From Paracoccus salipaludis (GTDB taxonomy: Bacteria > Pseudomonadota > Alphaproteobacteria > Rhodobacterales > Rhodobacteraceae), in contig NZ_NSJZ01000001.1 of NCBI RefSeq assembly GCF_002287065.1, forward strand, positions 62,001 to 126,000: DNA of 64,000 nucleotides, written 5' to 3'. Positions within the stretch are counted from its first letter, which is position 1. Each line of letters opens with the position of its first letter. Under the pieces are notes generated by a model. The model saw only the letters and a program-made list of their open reading frames with translations. It did not search any database and was not told the DNA's origin. The translations under genes and the position numbers were made by a program. Of this stretch, positions 17,126 to 26,049 are shown in pieces.

Positions 17126-18250
17126 TCAGTCCAGTTTCTTGGTCAGCGTGCGGGTGGCCATCAGGATCAGCACGGCCGCATAGGCCGCCAGAGTCAGGTT
17201 GGCGCGCAGGATCTGCGGCCAGTAGTCGCCGGCCATGAACAGCGTCTTGATCAATCCCATGAAATGCGTGGCGGGAAGGACATTGCTGACGACCTGGATG
17301 ACGACCGGCACGTTGCGCAGATCGAACACGAAGCCCGACAGCATCATCGCGGGCATGAAGCTTGCCAGCAGCGCCATCTGACTGGCGGCGAACTGGTTCT
17401 TCGTCACACCCGAGATCACCAGCCCCAGAGCCAGCGAGACCAGGAGGTAAAGCAGCGAGGACAGGATGATGATCCAGAGCGAGCCGCGCATCGGTACGTC
17501 AAAGACGTATCTTGCGGCGATCAGGCACATGGCAAGGTCGATCACCCCGATGACCAGATACGGCGCGAGCTTCGCCATCACCATCTCGATCGGACGCGCC
17601 GGGGTGACGAACAGGGACTCCAGCGTCCCGCGCTCCCATTCGCGGGCGATCAGCAGAGAGGTCAGGAAGGCACCGATCAGCGTCATGACCAGCACGACCA
17701 GGCCGGGAACAAGGAACCACGTGCTGTTGCTCGCCTCGTTGAACCATGTCCGCTGCAGGACCGTGACGCTGGCCGATGCGGCGGCGGGGCTGCCCTGCCG
17801 GTCCGCGATATGCTGAAGCGCGGTCGAGATGGCGCCGGTGGCGTAGCCCTCGATGGCCTGCGCGGTGTTGGAATCCACGCCATTCAGGATCAGTTGCAGG
17901 TTCCCCTGCCCATGCAGCAGGTTGCGGGTGAATTCGGCGGGGACGCGCAGGATGGCGTCCGCCTGACCTGCGCGGATCAGCGCCTCTGCCTCGACCATGG
18001 AATAGGTCCAGATCGGGCTGAGATAATCCGAACCCGCCAAGCCCGCCACCGCGTTCATCGTGGCGGCTGAGTTGTCCTCCATCACCACGGCGACCCGGGC
18101 ATCGGTCACGTCGAAGGAAAGGCTGTAGCCGAACAGCAGGATCAGAACGACGGGCAAAGCCAATCCGACGAACAGGTTGCTGCGGTCACGCAGCATCTGG
18201 CGGGCCTCCTTGCGGATCAGGGCGCGCAGCCGGAGAAATGCGCCATTCAT
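17126..18250 (-). CDS. ABC-2 type transport permease (YbhS-like)
   Basis: The 374-residue protein starts MNGAFLRLRALIRKEARQML, has a first helix near 25-45 (LFVGLALPVVLILLFGYSLS), a periplasmic region of about 130 residues, and five helices at the C-terminus, including the ABC-2 signature region EWERGTLESLFVTPARP. Four bases separate it from the YbhR-like gene, and its start overlaps the upstream ATPase gene by 4 bases. It is the heterodimer partner in a YbhFSR-type exporter. Confidence 0.9.
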   Translation of the reverse strand: MNGAFLRLRALIRKEARQMLRDRSNLFVGLALPVVLILLFGYSLSFDVTDARVAVVMEDNSAATMNAVAGLAGSDYLSPIWTYSMVEAEALIRAGQADAILRVPAEFTRNLLHGQGNLQLILNGVDSNTAQAIEGYATGAISTALQHIADRQGSPAAASASVTVLQRTWFNEASNSTWFLVPGLVVLVMTLIGAFLTSLLIAREWERGTLESLFVTPARPIEMVMAKLAPYLVIGVIDLAMCLIAARYVFDVPMRGSLWIIILSSLLYLLVSLALGLVISGVTKNQFAASQMALLASFMPAMMLSGFVFDLRNVPVVIQVVSNVLPATHFMGLIKTLFMAGDYWPQILRANLTLAAYAAVLILMATRTLTKKLD

Positions 18251-19992
18251 GCGGCGGCCTGGGCGTCACGCCGCTTGCGGCCTGCCTCGACAATGGCGAT
18301 GAAGGCGCTGTTCATGTCCCTGGCGCCCGCGTGTCCCGCCATGTCGCGGACCTGTTGCGGCGTGCCGATGGCCAGCATCTCGCCCGCATCCTGAATGGCG
18401 ATGCGGTCGCAATATTCGGCCTCTTCCATGAAGTGGGTGGTGATGATGACGGTGACGCCGCCCTTGGCGAGCGCCGTGATCCGCCGCCAGAAGGCGCGCC
18501 GGGCAAGCGGGTCGATGCCGCTGGTCGGTTCATCCAGAAACAGGATTTCAGGGCGGTGCAGCAGGCCCGTCGCCATGGCGAGGCGCTGCTTGTAGCCTGC
18601 GGGCAGAAGCCCGCTTTGCGCCGCAGGGTCAAGGTCGAACTGCTCGACGGCGTCCCTGATGCGGTCGCGCAGCATCTTGCCGCCAAGGCCATAGGCACCC
18701 CCGAAGAATTCGAGATTCTGGCGCACCGAAAGATTGCCGTAGAGCGCGAATTTCTGCGACACATAGCCGATCCGGGCCCTTGCCTGCGCCCGGGCGACGC
18801 GCAGGTTGCGGCCCGCCACCTCAAGCTGCCCGCTGGTCGCGGGCAGCAGTCCGCAGAGCATGCGGAAGGTCGTGGTCTTGCCCGCGCCGTTCGGACCGAG
18901 CAGGCCGAAGATCTCACCCCGCGCGACCTCGAACGAGGTGCTGGCAACGGCGGTGAAGTCACCGAACTTGCGGACCAGATCGCGCACCACGATGACGGGC
19001 TTGCCGTCACCGGGGGGGCGATCTGGCTCGGCCTGCGCCACGAGGGGCTCTGCCGCCCGATCCTGCTCGCGCAGCAGGATCATGAAGCTGTCCTCCAGCT
19101 CTTCGCAACGGGTCTGGCTCGACGCACCCTCCAGCAGGTCGGCCAGCCGCGCCGGATCGGCGTCGGGCCTGCGGATGAAGCGGACATTGCCGCCCCGCGG
19201 CACGGCGTCGATGATGGCATCGGGCGCGTCGATCAGCCGCGCCTGCAGGTCGCGCGCGGGGGTGCCTGCGGGCGGGGTCGCGACAAGGGTCAGGCCGTGC
19301 GCCCGCGCGCGCAGGGTTGCGGGAGTGCCCTCGGCCAGCATCCGCCCCTCATGCATGACATGGACCTGCGCGCAGCGCTCGGCCTCGTCCATATAGGAGG
19401 TGCTGACGATCACGCTCAGCCCCTCGTCCTCGACCAGTTGATGCACGATCTTCCACAGGTCCCGGCGCGACAGCGGGTCCACCCCCACGCTGGGTTCATC
19501 GAGCAGCAGAAGATCCGGCGAGCGCACCAGCGTGCACGCCAGCCCCAGCTTCTGCTTCATCCCGCCCGAAAGCTTGCCCGCGGGACGTTCGGTGAAACGT
19601 GCCATGTCGGTCATTTCCAGCATCCGTCCGAAGCGGTCGCGACGCTGGTCCGCCGGCACGCCATGCAGATCGGCATACAGGTCCAGATTTTCCTGAACGC
19701 TCAGATCCTCGTAAAGGCCGAAGCGCTGCGGCATGTAGCTGATCCGGTCCTGCACTGCCTGCGGGCGTCGGGCGACATCAATGCCAAGAACTGTCAGGCT
19801 GCCCTGATCGGGCTTCAAGAGCCCCGCGAACATCCGCATCAGGGTGGTCTTGCCCGCCCCGTCGGGGCCGACCAGCGCCGTCAACTCACCCTGCCCGACG
19901 CAGAGCGACAGACCGTCGATCGCGGTGACATCGCCGATGTCGCGATCGTGGAAGGTCTTGCGGAGCCCTGCTGCCTCGACGATCGGCGTCAT
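18247..19992 (-). CDS. Fused double-ATPase subunit of ABC exporter (YbhF-like)
   Basis: The 581-residue protein contains two nucleotide-binding domains. NBD1 has Walker A GPDGAGKTT, signature LSGGMKQKL and Walker B LLLLDEPSVGVD. NBD2 starts near residue 330 with Walker A GPNGAGKTT and Walker B ILFLDEPTSGID, but its signature reads LPAGYKQRL rather than LSGGxxQ. That is also a feature of YbhF proteins and suggests one degenerate ATP site. It overlaps both neighbours by 4 bases. It energises export by the two downstream permeases. Confidence 0.92.
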   Translation of the reverse strand: MTPIVEAAGLRKTFHDRDIGDVTAIDGLSLCVGQGELTALVGPDGAGKTTLMRMFAGLLKPDQGSLTVLGIDVARRPQAVQDRISYMPQRFGLYEDLSVQENLDLYADLHGVPADQRRDRFGRMLEMTDMARFTERPAGKLSGGMKQKLGLACTLVRSPDLLLLDEPSVGVDPLSRRDLWKIVHQLVEDEGLSVIVSTSYMDEAERCAQVHVMHEGRMLAEGTPATLRARAHGLTLVATPPAGTPARDLQARLIDAPDAIIDAVPRGGNVRFIRRPDADPARLADLLEGASSQTRCEELEDSFMILLREQDRAAEPLVAQAEPDRPPGDGKPVIVVRDLVRKFGDFTAVASTSFEVARGEIFGLLGPNGAGKTTTFRMLCGLLPATSGQLEVAGRNLRVARAQARARIGYVSQKFALYGNLSVRQNLEFFGGAYGLGGKMLRDRIRDAVEQFDLDPAAQSGLLPAGYKQRLAMATGLLHRPEILFLDEPTSGIDPLARRAFWRRITALAKGGVTVIITTHFMEEAEYCDRIAIQDAGEMLAIGTPQQVRDMAGHAGARDMNSAFIAIVEAGRKRRDAQAAA

Positions 19993-20978
19993 GAGGCGGC
20001 CTCTTCGACCAGCCGGACCGTGACCGGCTGGCCCAGCCGCAGCCTGTCACCCTCGTCCCGGACGTTGACATGCACCTCATAGACCAGATTGGTGCGCAAT
20101 TCCTCGGTCTGCACGGCCTTCGGGGTGAACTCGGCGACCGAGGAGATATAGCCGACCTGGCCCTCGACCGGCTGGTCCGGGAAGCTGTCGGTCAGGACCT
20201 GAGCCGTCATGCCCGGACGGATGCGGCCCAGATCCGCCTCGCGGACATAGACGCGGATCCATTTCGGATCGGTCAGGGCCAGCGCATAGGCCGGCGACTG
20301 CGCCGTTGCCATGTCACCGGGTTCACGCAGGCGCGAACGGATGACTGCATCCGCCGGCGCCCGCAGTTCGCCCAGCGCAATCTCGTGCCGCAGGAGCTCC
20401 AGTTCCGTTTCGGCGGCGCGCAGCTGCGCCTCGGCGGCGGCAATCGACTCGGGGCGCGGTCCGGCCAGGATCAGGTCCAGCGCAGCGATATCCTGGTCGA
20501 GAAGGGCGTTGGCCGCCTTGGCCTCGGCTTCGGCGCGATCCAGATCCTGCTGACTTGCCGCGCGCGAGGACACCAGCCGCATGGCGCGATCGCGCTGCAG
20601 ATCGGCAAGCTCTGCCGAGGCCCGGGCGGATGCAACCCTTGCCTGCGCCTGGGCGATCTCCTCGCGACGCGACCCGGCCTTCAGTTCCAGAAGCGTCTGC
20701 CGTTGCGCTTCCACGACCGCTTCCTGCGCCTTGGCCTGCAGTTCCAGGGAATGCGTATCAAGGCGGCCGATCACATCGCCGGCCTTGACGAGATCCCCTT
20801 CCTCGACCGCCATCTCGGTGATCCTGCCATTGCCGTCGAACGCCAGTGCCACCTGCCGGATATCGACATTGCCGTAGAGCGTAAGATCGCCCGACTCGGC
20901 CGCACCGCGATGCTGCCACCAGAACCAGCCGCCCGCAGCGAGAGCCATGACGATGATGATGGGAAATATCTTCTTCAT
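19989..20978 (-). CDS. HlyD/YbhG-type periplasmic membrane fusion protein
   Basis: The 329-residue protein has an N-terminal signal-anchor (MKKIFPIIIVMALAAGGWFWW), a biotinyl-lipoyl-like segment (DLTLYGNVDIRQVALAFDGNG), long heptad-rich hairpin helices rich in Ala/Glu/Arg/Gln (about 75-200), and a beta-barrel end containing GDMATAQSPAYALA. YbhG is the adaptor linking an ABC-2 exporter to an outer-membrane channel. It is the first gene of the efflux operon, and its start lies about 37 bases from a perfect palindrome in the divergent promoter region. Confidence 0.9.
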   Translation of the reverse strand: MKKIFPIIIVMALAAGGWFWWQHRGAAESGDLTLYGNVDIRQVALAFDGNGRITEMAVEEGDLVKAGDVIGRLDTHSLELQAKAQEAVVEAQRQTLLELKAGSRREEIAQAQARVASARASAELADLQRDRAMRLVSSRAASQQDLDRAEAEAKAANALLDQDIAALDLILAGPRPESIAAAEAQLRAAETELELLRHEIALGELRAPADAVIRSRLREPGDMATAQSPAYALALTDPKWIRVYVREADLGRIRPGMTAQVLTDSFPDQPVEGQVGYISSVAEFTPKAVQTEELRTNLVYEVHVNVRDEGDRLRLGQPVTVRLVEEAAS

Positions 20979-21014
20979 GAGCGAAATCCCAAGGCTTTGG
21001 CCAGATTCTTAAAC

Positions 21015-21043
21015 TAAATTGCATTTAATATAAATGCAATTTA
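21015..21043. promoter_or_regulatory. TetR-type operator candidate (13-bp perfect inverted repeat)
   Basis: Arms TAAATTGCATTTA and TAAATGCAATTTA flank ATA: 29 bp with no mismatch, strongly AT-rich in a GC-rich genome. It sits between the divergent efflux operon (start 20978) and the TetR gene (start 21141), the usual place for the operator of a TetR-family repressor. Confidence 0.75.
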
Positions 21044-21140
21044 AAGTCTGCCTGCTGCTCGCGCGACGCAGGCCGATCTTGATGGAAAGGTGGGCCGCCG
21101 CATAGGAAACAATGTCCATCCAGACCAAGGCCCTGCCGAG

Positions 21141-21806
21141 ATGACGAAAACTCCGGTCCCCCGACCTCGCGCCAGTCGCAGCGATGGCGAGGCAACCCGC
21201 GCGCGCATCCTGGCCGTCGCTGGCGAACGGTTCGCGGCGTCGGGCTTCGCCGACACGACGAACAAGGATATCGCTGCCGATGCCGAGGTCGATCTTGCCT
21301 CGATCAACTATCATTTCCGCGATCGCGCGGGCCTCTACCAGGCGGTTCTGATCGAAGCGCATCGCCGGATCGCCGATCTTCAGGACATCGAAAGGATCGT
21401 CGGAGGAGACCGGCCCGCCGAGGACAGATTGAGGGAGCTGATCCGCTTTCTTCTGGGCGGGCGCAGTGGCCAGCCGCAATGGCCGATGATCGTGCTCGGA
21501 CGCGAAATCATCGCGCCAGGCCCGCATCTTTCGGTCCTGCAATCCGAGGAGGTGCTGCCCAAGCTGCGGGCGGTCCTGCCGATCATCGGCGAGATCACCG
21601 GGATACCCCTGGACGATCCGGCCCTGCTGCGCTGCCTGCCATGCATCGCCGCGCCCTGCGTGGCCTTTATGCTGTTGGGGCGCAGTGGAACACCGGCTGC
21701 AGACTTGATGCGTGCGAACTCGCCGGATGATCTTGTCGAGCATCTGTTTCGATACGCAATGGGCGGGCTGGCGGCCGTGGGACAGGACTTTCACCGCAAG
21801 AAATGA
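21141..21806 (+). CDS. TetR-family regulator, CecR-like
   Basis: The 221-residue protein has an N-terminal helix-turn-helix: ATRARILAVAGERFAASGFA, then TTNKDIAADAEVDLASINYH with FRDRAGLYQAVL. The C-terminal domain resembles CecR (YbiH), the E. coli TetR protein encoded with ybhGFSR and controlling it. ATG 21141 is chosen because the family's N-terminal arm starts there; an in-frame ATG at 21090 would add 17 residues. It is divergent from the YbhGFSR-type operon with a 13-bp inverted repeat between them. The ligand is unknown. Confidence 0.88.
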   Translation: MTKTPVPRPRASRSDGEATRARILAVAGERFAASGFADTTNKDIAADAEVDLASINYHFRDRAGLYQAVLIEAHRRIADLQDIERIVGGDRPAEDRLRELIRFLLGGRSGQPQWPMIVLGREIIAPGPHLSVLQSEEVLPKLRAVLPIIGEITGIPLDDPALLRCLPCIAAPCVAFMLLGRSGTPAADLMRANSPDDLVEHLFRYAMGGLAAVGQDFHRKK

Positions 21807-22020
21807 CCTCGGCCTTGGCGAGATCGTGTCGGACCGTCCCCCTCCCGGTGCGCTCGTCGACCTGCCCGCTTCCGGTGATCTTGAAGCGAAGCCGCTGGCC
21901 TGTTCTGCGCCGGGTATCCCCATGCGCCATGAAACCTGAAGGCTGCCGATCTCAAAGGGACAAGCTGACGCGACCGGAAGGCGCAGGCCCATCTCCTTGA
22001 CAGTCCGCGGGAGGTTAATG

Positions 22021-22036
22021 CAAACCGACTAAAATC
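22021..22036 (+). promoter_or_regulatory. Iron-uptake promoter motif, copy 1
   Basis: AAACCGACTAAAAT lies 16 bases before the ATG of the siderophore-binding protein gene. Nearly the same sequence (AAACCAACTAAAAC) lies 14 bases before the receptor gene, 4 kb away. A shared regulator site or promoter element is likely; it is not a clear Fur, Irr or Iron-Rhodo box. Confidence 0.45.
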
Positions 22037-22051
22037 GTCGAGAATGGAAGC

Positions 22052-23044
22052 ATGGCCGGGATCAACGGGTTTCTTCGCGCGGCAGCCATGCTTGCGCTGG
22101 TCTGGGTGCCTGCCGCAGCAGGGGCGCAGGATGCGCAATATCCCATTGTCATCAAGCACGCGCTGGGCACGACGGTTATCGAGGAAAAGCCGGAACGCGT
22201 GGCGACGGTCGCCTGGGCGAACCACGAGGTTCCGCTGGCGCTGGGCGTGGTGCCGGTGGGCATTGCCGCCGCAGGCTTCGGCGACCCGGATGGAGACGGG
22301 CTGCTGCCCTGGGTCGAGGCGCGGCTGAAGGAGCTTGGCGCCGAGGTGCCCGCGCTCTTCGACGAGGGCGATGGCATCGACTTCGAGGCGGTGGCGGCGA
22401 CAGAGCCGGACGTGATCCTTGCGGCCTATTCCGGGCTGAGCCGGGCCGACTATGAAACGCTCAGCATGATCGCCCCGGTCGTGGCATATCCGGACTCGCC
22501 CTGGGCCACGGACTGGCGTGCCATGATCCGCGCGAATGCCACCGGCATGGGCATGGCTGCGGAAGGCGAGGCGCTGATCGACAGGCTGGATGCCCGGATC
22601 GGCGAGGTTGCCGGCGGCCATCCCGAACTGGCGGGCAAGGCAGCGATGTTCATCACTCACCTGGACGCCAGCGACCTCAGCGTCCTGCGGTTCTATTCCG
22701 ACAACGACACGCGGGTGAAGTTCTTCGCGGATCTGGGGCTGACCTCTCCGCAAAGCGTCCGCGACGCCACCGCTGCCGGGCAATATGCAGGCGAGGTCAG
22801 CGCCGAGCTGATCGACCGCTTCGACGACGTGGACATCTTCGTGACCTATGGCGACGAGAACCTGCGGCAGCGGTTGCTGTCCGACCCGCTCGCGCTGCAG
22901 ATGCCCGCCATCGCGAAGGGGGCTCTGGTCATGCTGGGCAATGATGCGGTCGGGACCGGCGCCAACCCCACGCCGCTGTCCATCCCGTGGGTGCTGGACG
23001 ACTATGTCGCCTTGTTGGCGGATGCCGCGCGCAAGGGCGAATGA
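22052..23044 (+). CDS. Iron-siderophore ABC transporter substrate-binding protein
   Basis: The 330-residue periplasmic protein has a signal peptide ending VPAAAGAQDAQ and a FepB-type class III binding-protein fold. Family landmarks are HALGTTVIEEKPERVATVAW, the interdomain region around DFEAVAATEPDVILAAYSG, and a C-terminal lobe with AGEVSAELIDRFDDVDIF. It receives ferric siderophore from the TonB receptor and hands it to the two downstream permeases. It overlaps the first permease gene as ATGA. Ligand specificity cannot be read from sequence. Confidence 0.9.
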   Translation: MAGINGFLRAAAMLALVWVPAAAGAQDAQYPIVIKHALGTTVIEEKPERVATVAWANHEVPLALGVVPVGIAAAGFGDPDGDGLLPWVEARLKELGAEVPALFDEGDGIDFEAVAATEPDVILAAYSGLSRADYETLSMIAPVVAYPDSPWATDWRAMIRANATGMGMAAEGEALIDRLDARIGEVAGGHPELAGKAAMFITHLDASDLSVLRFYSDNDTRVKFFADLGLTSPQSVRDATAAGQYAGEVSAELIDRFDDVDIFVTYGDENLRQRLLSDPLALQMPAIAKGALVMLGNDAVGTGANPTPLSIPWVLDDYVALLADAARKGE

Positions 23045-24075
23045 CGGTCGCGGAACGCCAGCGGGTCCGGCCGGTTTCAGGTCGCGAGGGATGGCGGGCC
23101 GCCGCGCTGCTGGCGCTGGCGGCGGCTGTCGTGATCCTGTGCCTGGTGTCGGTCGCGACGGGCACCCGCAGCGTGGGCTGGGTCGACATCCGGGCGGGGA
23201 TAGGCGGCGCGACCGAGACCATCGGCCAGGCGGCGGTGGCCGCGCGGGTGCCGCGGACGCTGCTTGCGGCGCTGGTGGGCGCCGCGCTGGGGCTGTCGGG
23301 CACGATCCTGCAGGGGGTGACGCGCAATCCCCTGGCGGATCCCGGCATCCTCGGCATCAACAACGGTGCGGGGCTGGCGGTGGTGATCGGGCTTGCGTGG
23401 TTCGGGATGAGCGCCGATTCCAGTTTTGTCTGGGTTGCGATCCTCGGCGCGGGCATGACAGCGGTCTTCGTTTACGCCATCGGCTCGCTGGGCCGGGGCG
23501 CGGCAACGCCGCTGAAGCTGGCGCTGGCGGGCGCGGCGACCGCGGTGGCGTTCTCGTCGCTGACCATGGCGGTGGTGCTGCCCCGCAGCGATATCTCTGG
23601 CGGGGCATTGGGCTGGCAGATCGGCGGGGTGGGAGGCGCTACCTTCGAGCGGATCGAGCTGGTGCTGCCGTTCCTGCTGGCCGGCTGTGTCATCGGCATG
23701 CTGTCGGCCCGCAAGCTGAACATGCTGGCCCTGGGCGACGAGGTGGCCGCCGGCCTTGGCGAACGCGTGGCACTTGCACGGGGCATGGCCGCGCTGGGGG
23801 CGGTGATGCTGTGCGGTGCGGCGACCGCCGCTTGCGGGCCCATCGCCTTTGTCGGACTGATGGTGCCGCATGCGGGACGGCTGGTCTTCGGGGTCGATCA
23901 CCGCTGGCTGCTGCCCTGTTCGGCACTGGCAGGGGCCGCGCTTCTGATCGGCGCGGACGTGATCGGCCGGCTGGTGGCGCGTCCCAGCGAGCTTGACGTC
24001 GGCATCGTCACCGCCTTCCTGGGCGCGCCGTTCTTCATCTGGATCGTGCGCCGCCACCGGGTGCGCGAACTGTGA
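23041..24075 (+). CDS. FecCD-family siderophore permease 1
   Basis: The 344-residue inner-membrane protein has about 9-10 transmembrane helices. FecCD landmarks are RVPRTLLAALVGAALGLSGTILQGVTRNPLADPGILGINNGAG near the N-terminus, the GLGERVALARGMAALGAV coupling helix that docks to the ATPase, and PIAFVGLMVPHAGRLVFGVDHR. The start overlaps the binding-protein stop as ATGA and the end overlaps the next permease as GTGA. It forms a heterodimeric channel with that permease. Confidence 0.92.
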   Translation: MTVAERQRVRPVSGREGWRAAALLALAAAVVILCLVSVATGTRSVGWVDIRAGIGGATETIGQAAVAARVPRTLLAALVGAALGLSGTILQGVTRNPLADPGILGINNGAGLAVVIGLAWFGMSADSSFVWVAILGAGMTAVFVYAIGSLGRGAATPLKLALAGAATAVAFSSLTMAVVLPRSDISGGALGWQIGGVGGATFERIELVLPFLLAGCVIGMLSARKLNMLALGDEVAAGLGERVALARGMAALGAVMLCGAATAACGPIAFVGLMVPHAGRLVFGVDHRWLLPCSALAGAALLIGADVIGRLVARPSELDVGIVTAFLGAPFFIWIVRRHRVREL

Positions 24076-25115
24076 CGACGCCCGCGTCGTCCTCACTGGG
24101 CATTCTGTCTGCCGGTCGGGTCCGGCGTGCCCGCCGCCTGCGTGCCATGTTGCTGGTCCTGCTGTGCGGGCTGGCCGCGGCAATGGCGCTGGCGCTGATG
24201 CTGGGACAAAGCTTCACCCCGCCTGGGCAGGTGCTACGCGTGCTGGCGGGCGAGGATGTGCCGGGCGCAAGCTTCACCGTCGGCCAGCTGCGGCTGCCGC
24301 GGACGCTTCTGTCGGTGCTTGCCGGCTTCAGCTTCGGGCTGGGCGGCGCGGCCTTCCAGATCATGCTGCGCAACCCGCTGGCGAGCCCCGACATCATCGG
24401 TGTCAGCGCCGGGTCGGCCGCCGCGGCGGTGTGGGGCATCGTGTTCATGTCCCTGGAGGGACCCGCCCTTTCGGCCCTGTCAGTGGCGGCGGGACTGTCG
24501 GTGGCGCTGCTGATCTACGCGCTGTCGTTCAAGGGAGGCGTCACCGGATCGCGGCTGATCCTTGTCGGCATCGGGGTTTCGGCCATGATCAACAGCTTCA
24601 TCTCCTATGCGTTGACGCAGGCCCCGTCCTGGGACCTGCAGGAAGCGCTGCGCTGGCTGACCGGAAGCGTGAACGGGGCACGGCTGGGCCAGTCGGGTTT
24701 TCTTGCGCTGTCGCTGCTGGTCTTCGGGGCGCTGATCCTCGGCCGCCGCCGTGATCTCGAGGCGCTGAGGATGGGCGACGACCTTGCCGCGGCGCTGGGC
24801 GTGCGGGTGGGCCTGACGCGTCTGTCGGTCATCCTGGGTGCCGTGGGCATGATCGCGGTGGCGACGGCCACCACCGGCCCCATCGCCTTTGTGGCCTTCC
24901 TGTCGGGGCCCATTGCCGCGCGGATCGTCGGCCCGAACGGCTCGATCCTGATCCCTGCGATGCTGGTCGGGGGCGGTCTGGTGTTGGGGGGCGACCTTGT
25001 CGGGCAGTTCGCGCTGCCCAGCCGCTATCCGGTCGGCGTGGTCACGGGCGCGCTGGGGGCACCGTTCCTGATCTATCTCATCATCCGCGCGAACCGCACG
25101 GGGGCCTCGCTATGA
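24072..25115 (+). CDS. FecCD-family siderophore permease 2
   Basis: The 347-residue paralogous permease starts at GTG 24072 within the previous stop. It has LPRTLLSVLAGFSFGLGGAAFQIMLRNPLASPDIIGVSAGSAA, the coupling region MGDDLAAALGVRVGLTRL, and GPIAFVAFLSGPIAARIVG. It partners the first permease for ferric-siderophore import. Its stop overlaps the ATPase start as ATGA. Confidence 0.92.
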   Translation: MTTPASSSLGILSAGRVRRARRLRAMLLVLLCGLAAAMALALMLGQSFTPPGQVLRVLAGEDVPGASFTVGQLRLPRTLLSVLAGFSFGLGGAAFQIMLRNPLASPDIIGVSAGSAAAAVWGIVFMSLEGPALSALSVAAGLSVALLIYALSFKGGVTGSRLILVGIGVSAMINSFISYALTQAPSWDLQEALRWLTGSVNGARLGQSGFLALSLLVFGALILGRRRDLEALRMGDDLAAALGVRVGLTRLSVILGAVGMIAVATATTGPIAFVAFLSGPIAARIVGPNGSILIPAMLVGGGLVLGGDLVGQFALPSRYPVGVVTGALGAPFLIYLIIRANRTGASL

Positions 25116-25930
25116 CCGTCGATCACCACCTCGTCGCGCGGAACCTCTGCGCGGGCTATGGCGAGCGGCTGATCATCGAGGGGCTGAGCCTTGCCATCGC
25201 GCCCGGTCGGATCACTGCCATTGTCGGTGCCAATGCCTGTGGCAAGTCCACCCTGCTGCGGGCGATGTCGCGGCTTCTGTATCCCCGGCAGGGACAGGTG
25301 CTGCTGGACGGGCAGTCGATCCACGGGATGCCCACGCGGGAACTGGCACGCGTGCTGGGGCTGCTGCCGCAGTCGCCCATCGCGCCCGAGGGGATCACCG
25401 TCGCCGACCTCGTCAGCCGCGGTCGCCATCCGCACCATGGCCTCGTGTCCCGCTGGAGCCGGGCGGACGACGAGGCCGTCGCCGCCGCCCTGGACGCGAC
25501 GAAGATCGCCCCGCTGGCCGACCGCATCGTGGACGAACTGTCGGGTGGCCAGCGCCAGCGCGTCTGGATCGCCATGGCCCTGGCGCAGCAGACCGACCTT
25601 CTGCTGCTGGACGAGCCGACGACCTTTCTGGACGTTGCCAACCAGATCGAGCTTCTGGACCTGCTTTGTGATCTGAACGCCCGGCGCGCGACCACCATCG
25701 TGATGGTGCTGCACGACCTGAACCTTGCCGCGCGCTATGCCGACCGGCTGGTCGCGATGGAAGGGGGCCGCGTTCATGCCGAGGGAAGCCCCTCCGAAGT
25801 GCTGACCGAGGACAACATCCGGCAGGTCTTCGGTCTGAACAGCCGGGTGGTCCCGGACCCCGTGTCGGACCGGCCCATGGTTCTGCCGATCGGCCGGCAC
25901 CGCGTTGTCGAGCAATCCACCAAGGGTTGA
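25112..25930 (+). CDS. Siderophore ABC transporter ATPase (FepC-like)
   Basis: The 272-residue ATPase has Walker A VGANACGKSTLLRA, the Q-loop LLPQSPIAPEGITVADLVSRGRHPHHG (characteristic of FepC/FhuC), signature ELSGGQRQRVWIAMAL, Walker B LLLLDEPTTFLD and the switch HDLNLAARYADR. It powers the FecCD pair. The open frame of the downstream receptor would overlap it, but the receptor start is placed further on. Confidence 0.94.
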   Translation: MTVDHHLVARNLCAGYGERLIIEGLSLAIAPGRITAIVGANACGKSTLLRAMSRLLYPRQGQVLLDGQSIHGMPTRELARVLGLLPQSPIAPEGITVADLVSRGRHPHHGLVSRWSRADDEAVAAALDATKIAPLADRIVDELSGGQRQRVWIAMALAQQTDLLLLDEPTTFLDVANQIELLDLLCDLNARRATTIVMVLHDLNLAARYADRLVAMEGGRVHAEGSPSEVLTEDNIRQVFGLNSRVVPDPVSDRPMVLPIGRHRVVEQSTKG

Positions 25931-26020
25931 CTGTCGCTTTCGCGCAACATCGCAGGCCCTGCCGATCGCCCGCTGGAACTAGCCATTGCGTCCGGAAGCG
26001 GCCAGAAGCTACTTCATCTA

Positions 26021-26036
26021 AAAACCAACTAAAACT
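26021..26036 (+). promoter_or_regulatory. Iron-uptake promoter motif, copy 2
   Basis: AAACCAACTAAAAC sits 14 bases before the TonB-dependent receptor gene and matches copy 1 (22021-22036) at 12 of 14 positions, at nearly the same distance from the start codon. This suggests joint regulation of importer and receptor. Confidence 0.45.
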
Positions 26037-26049
26037 ATTGGGATTGTTG

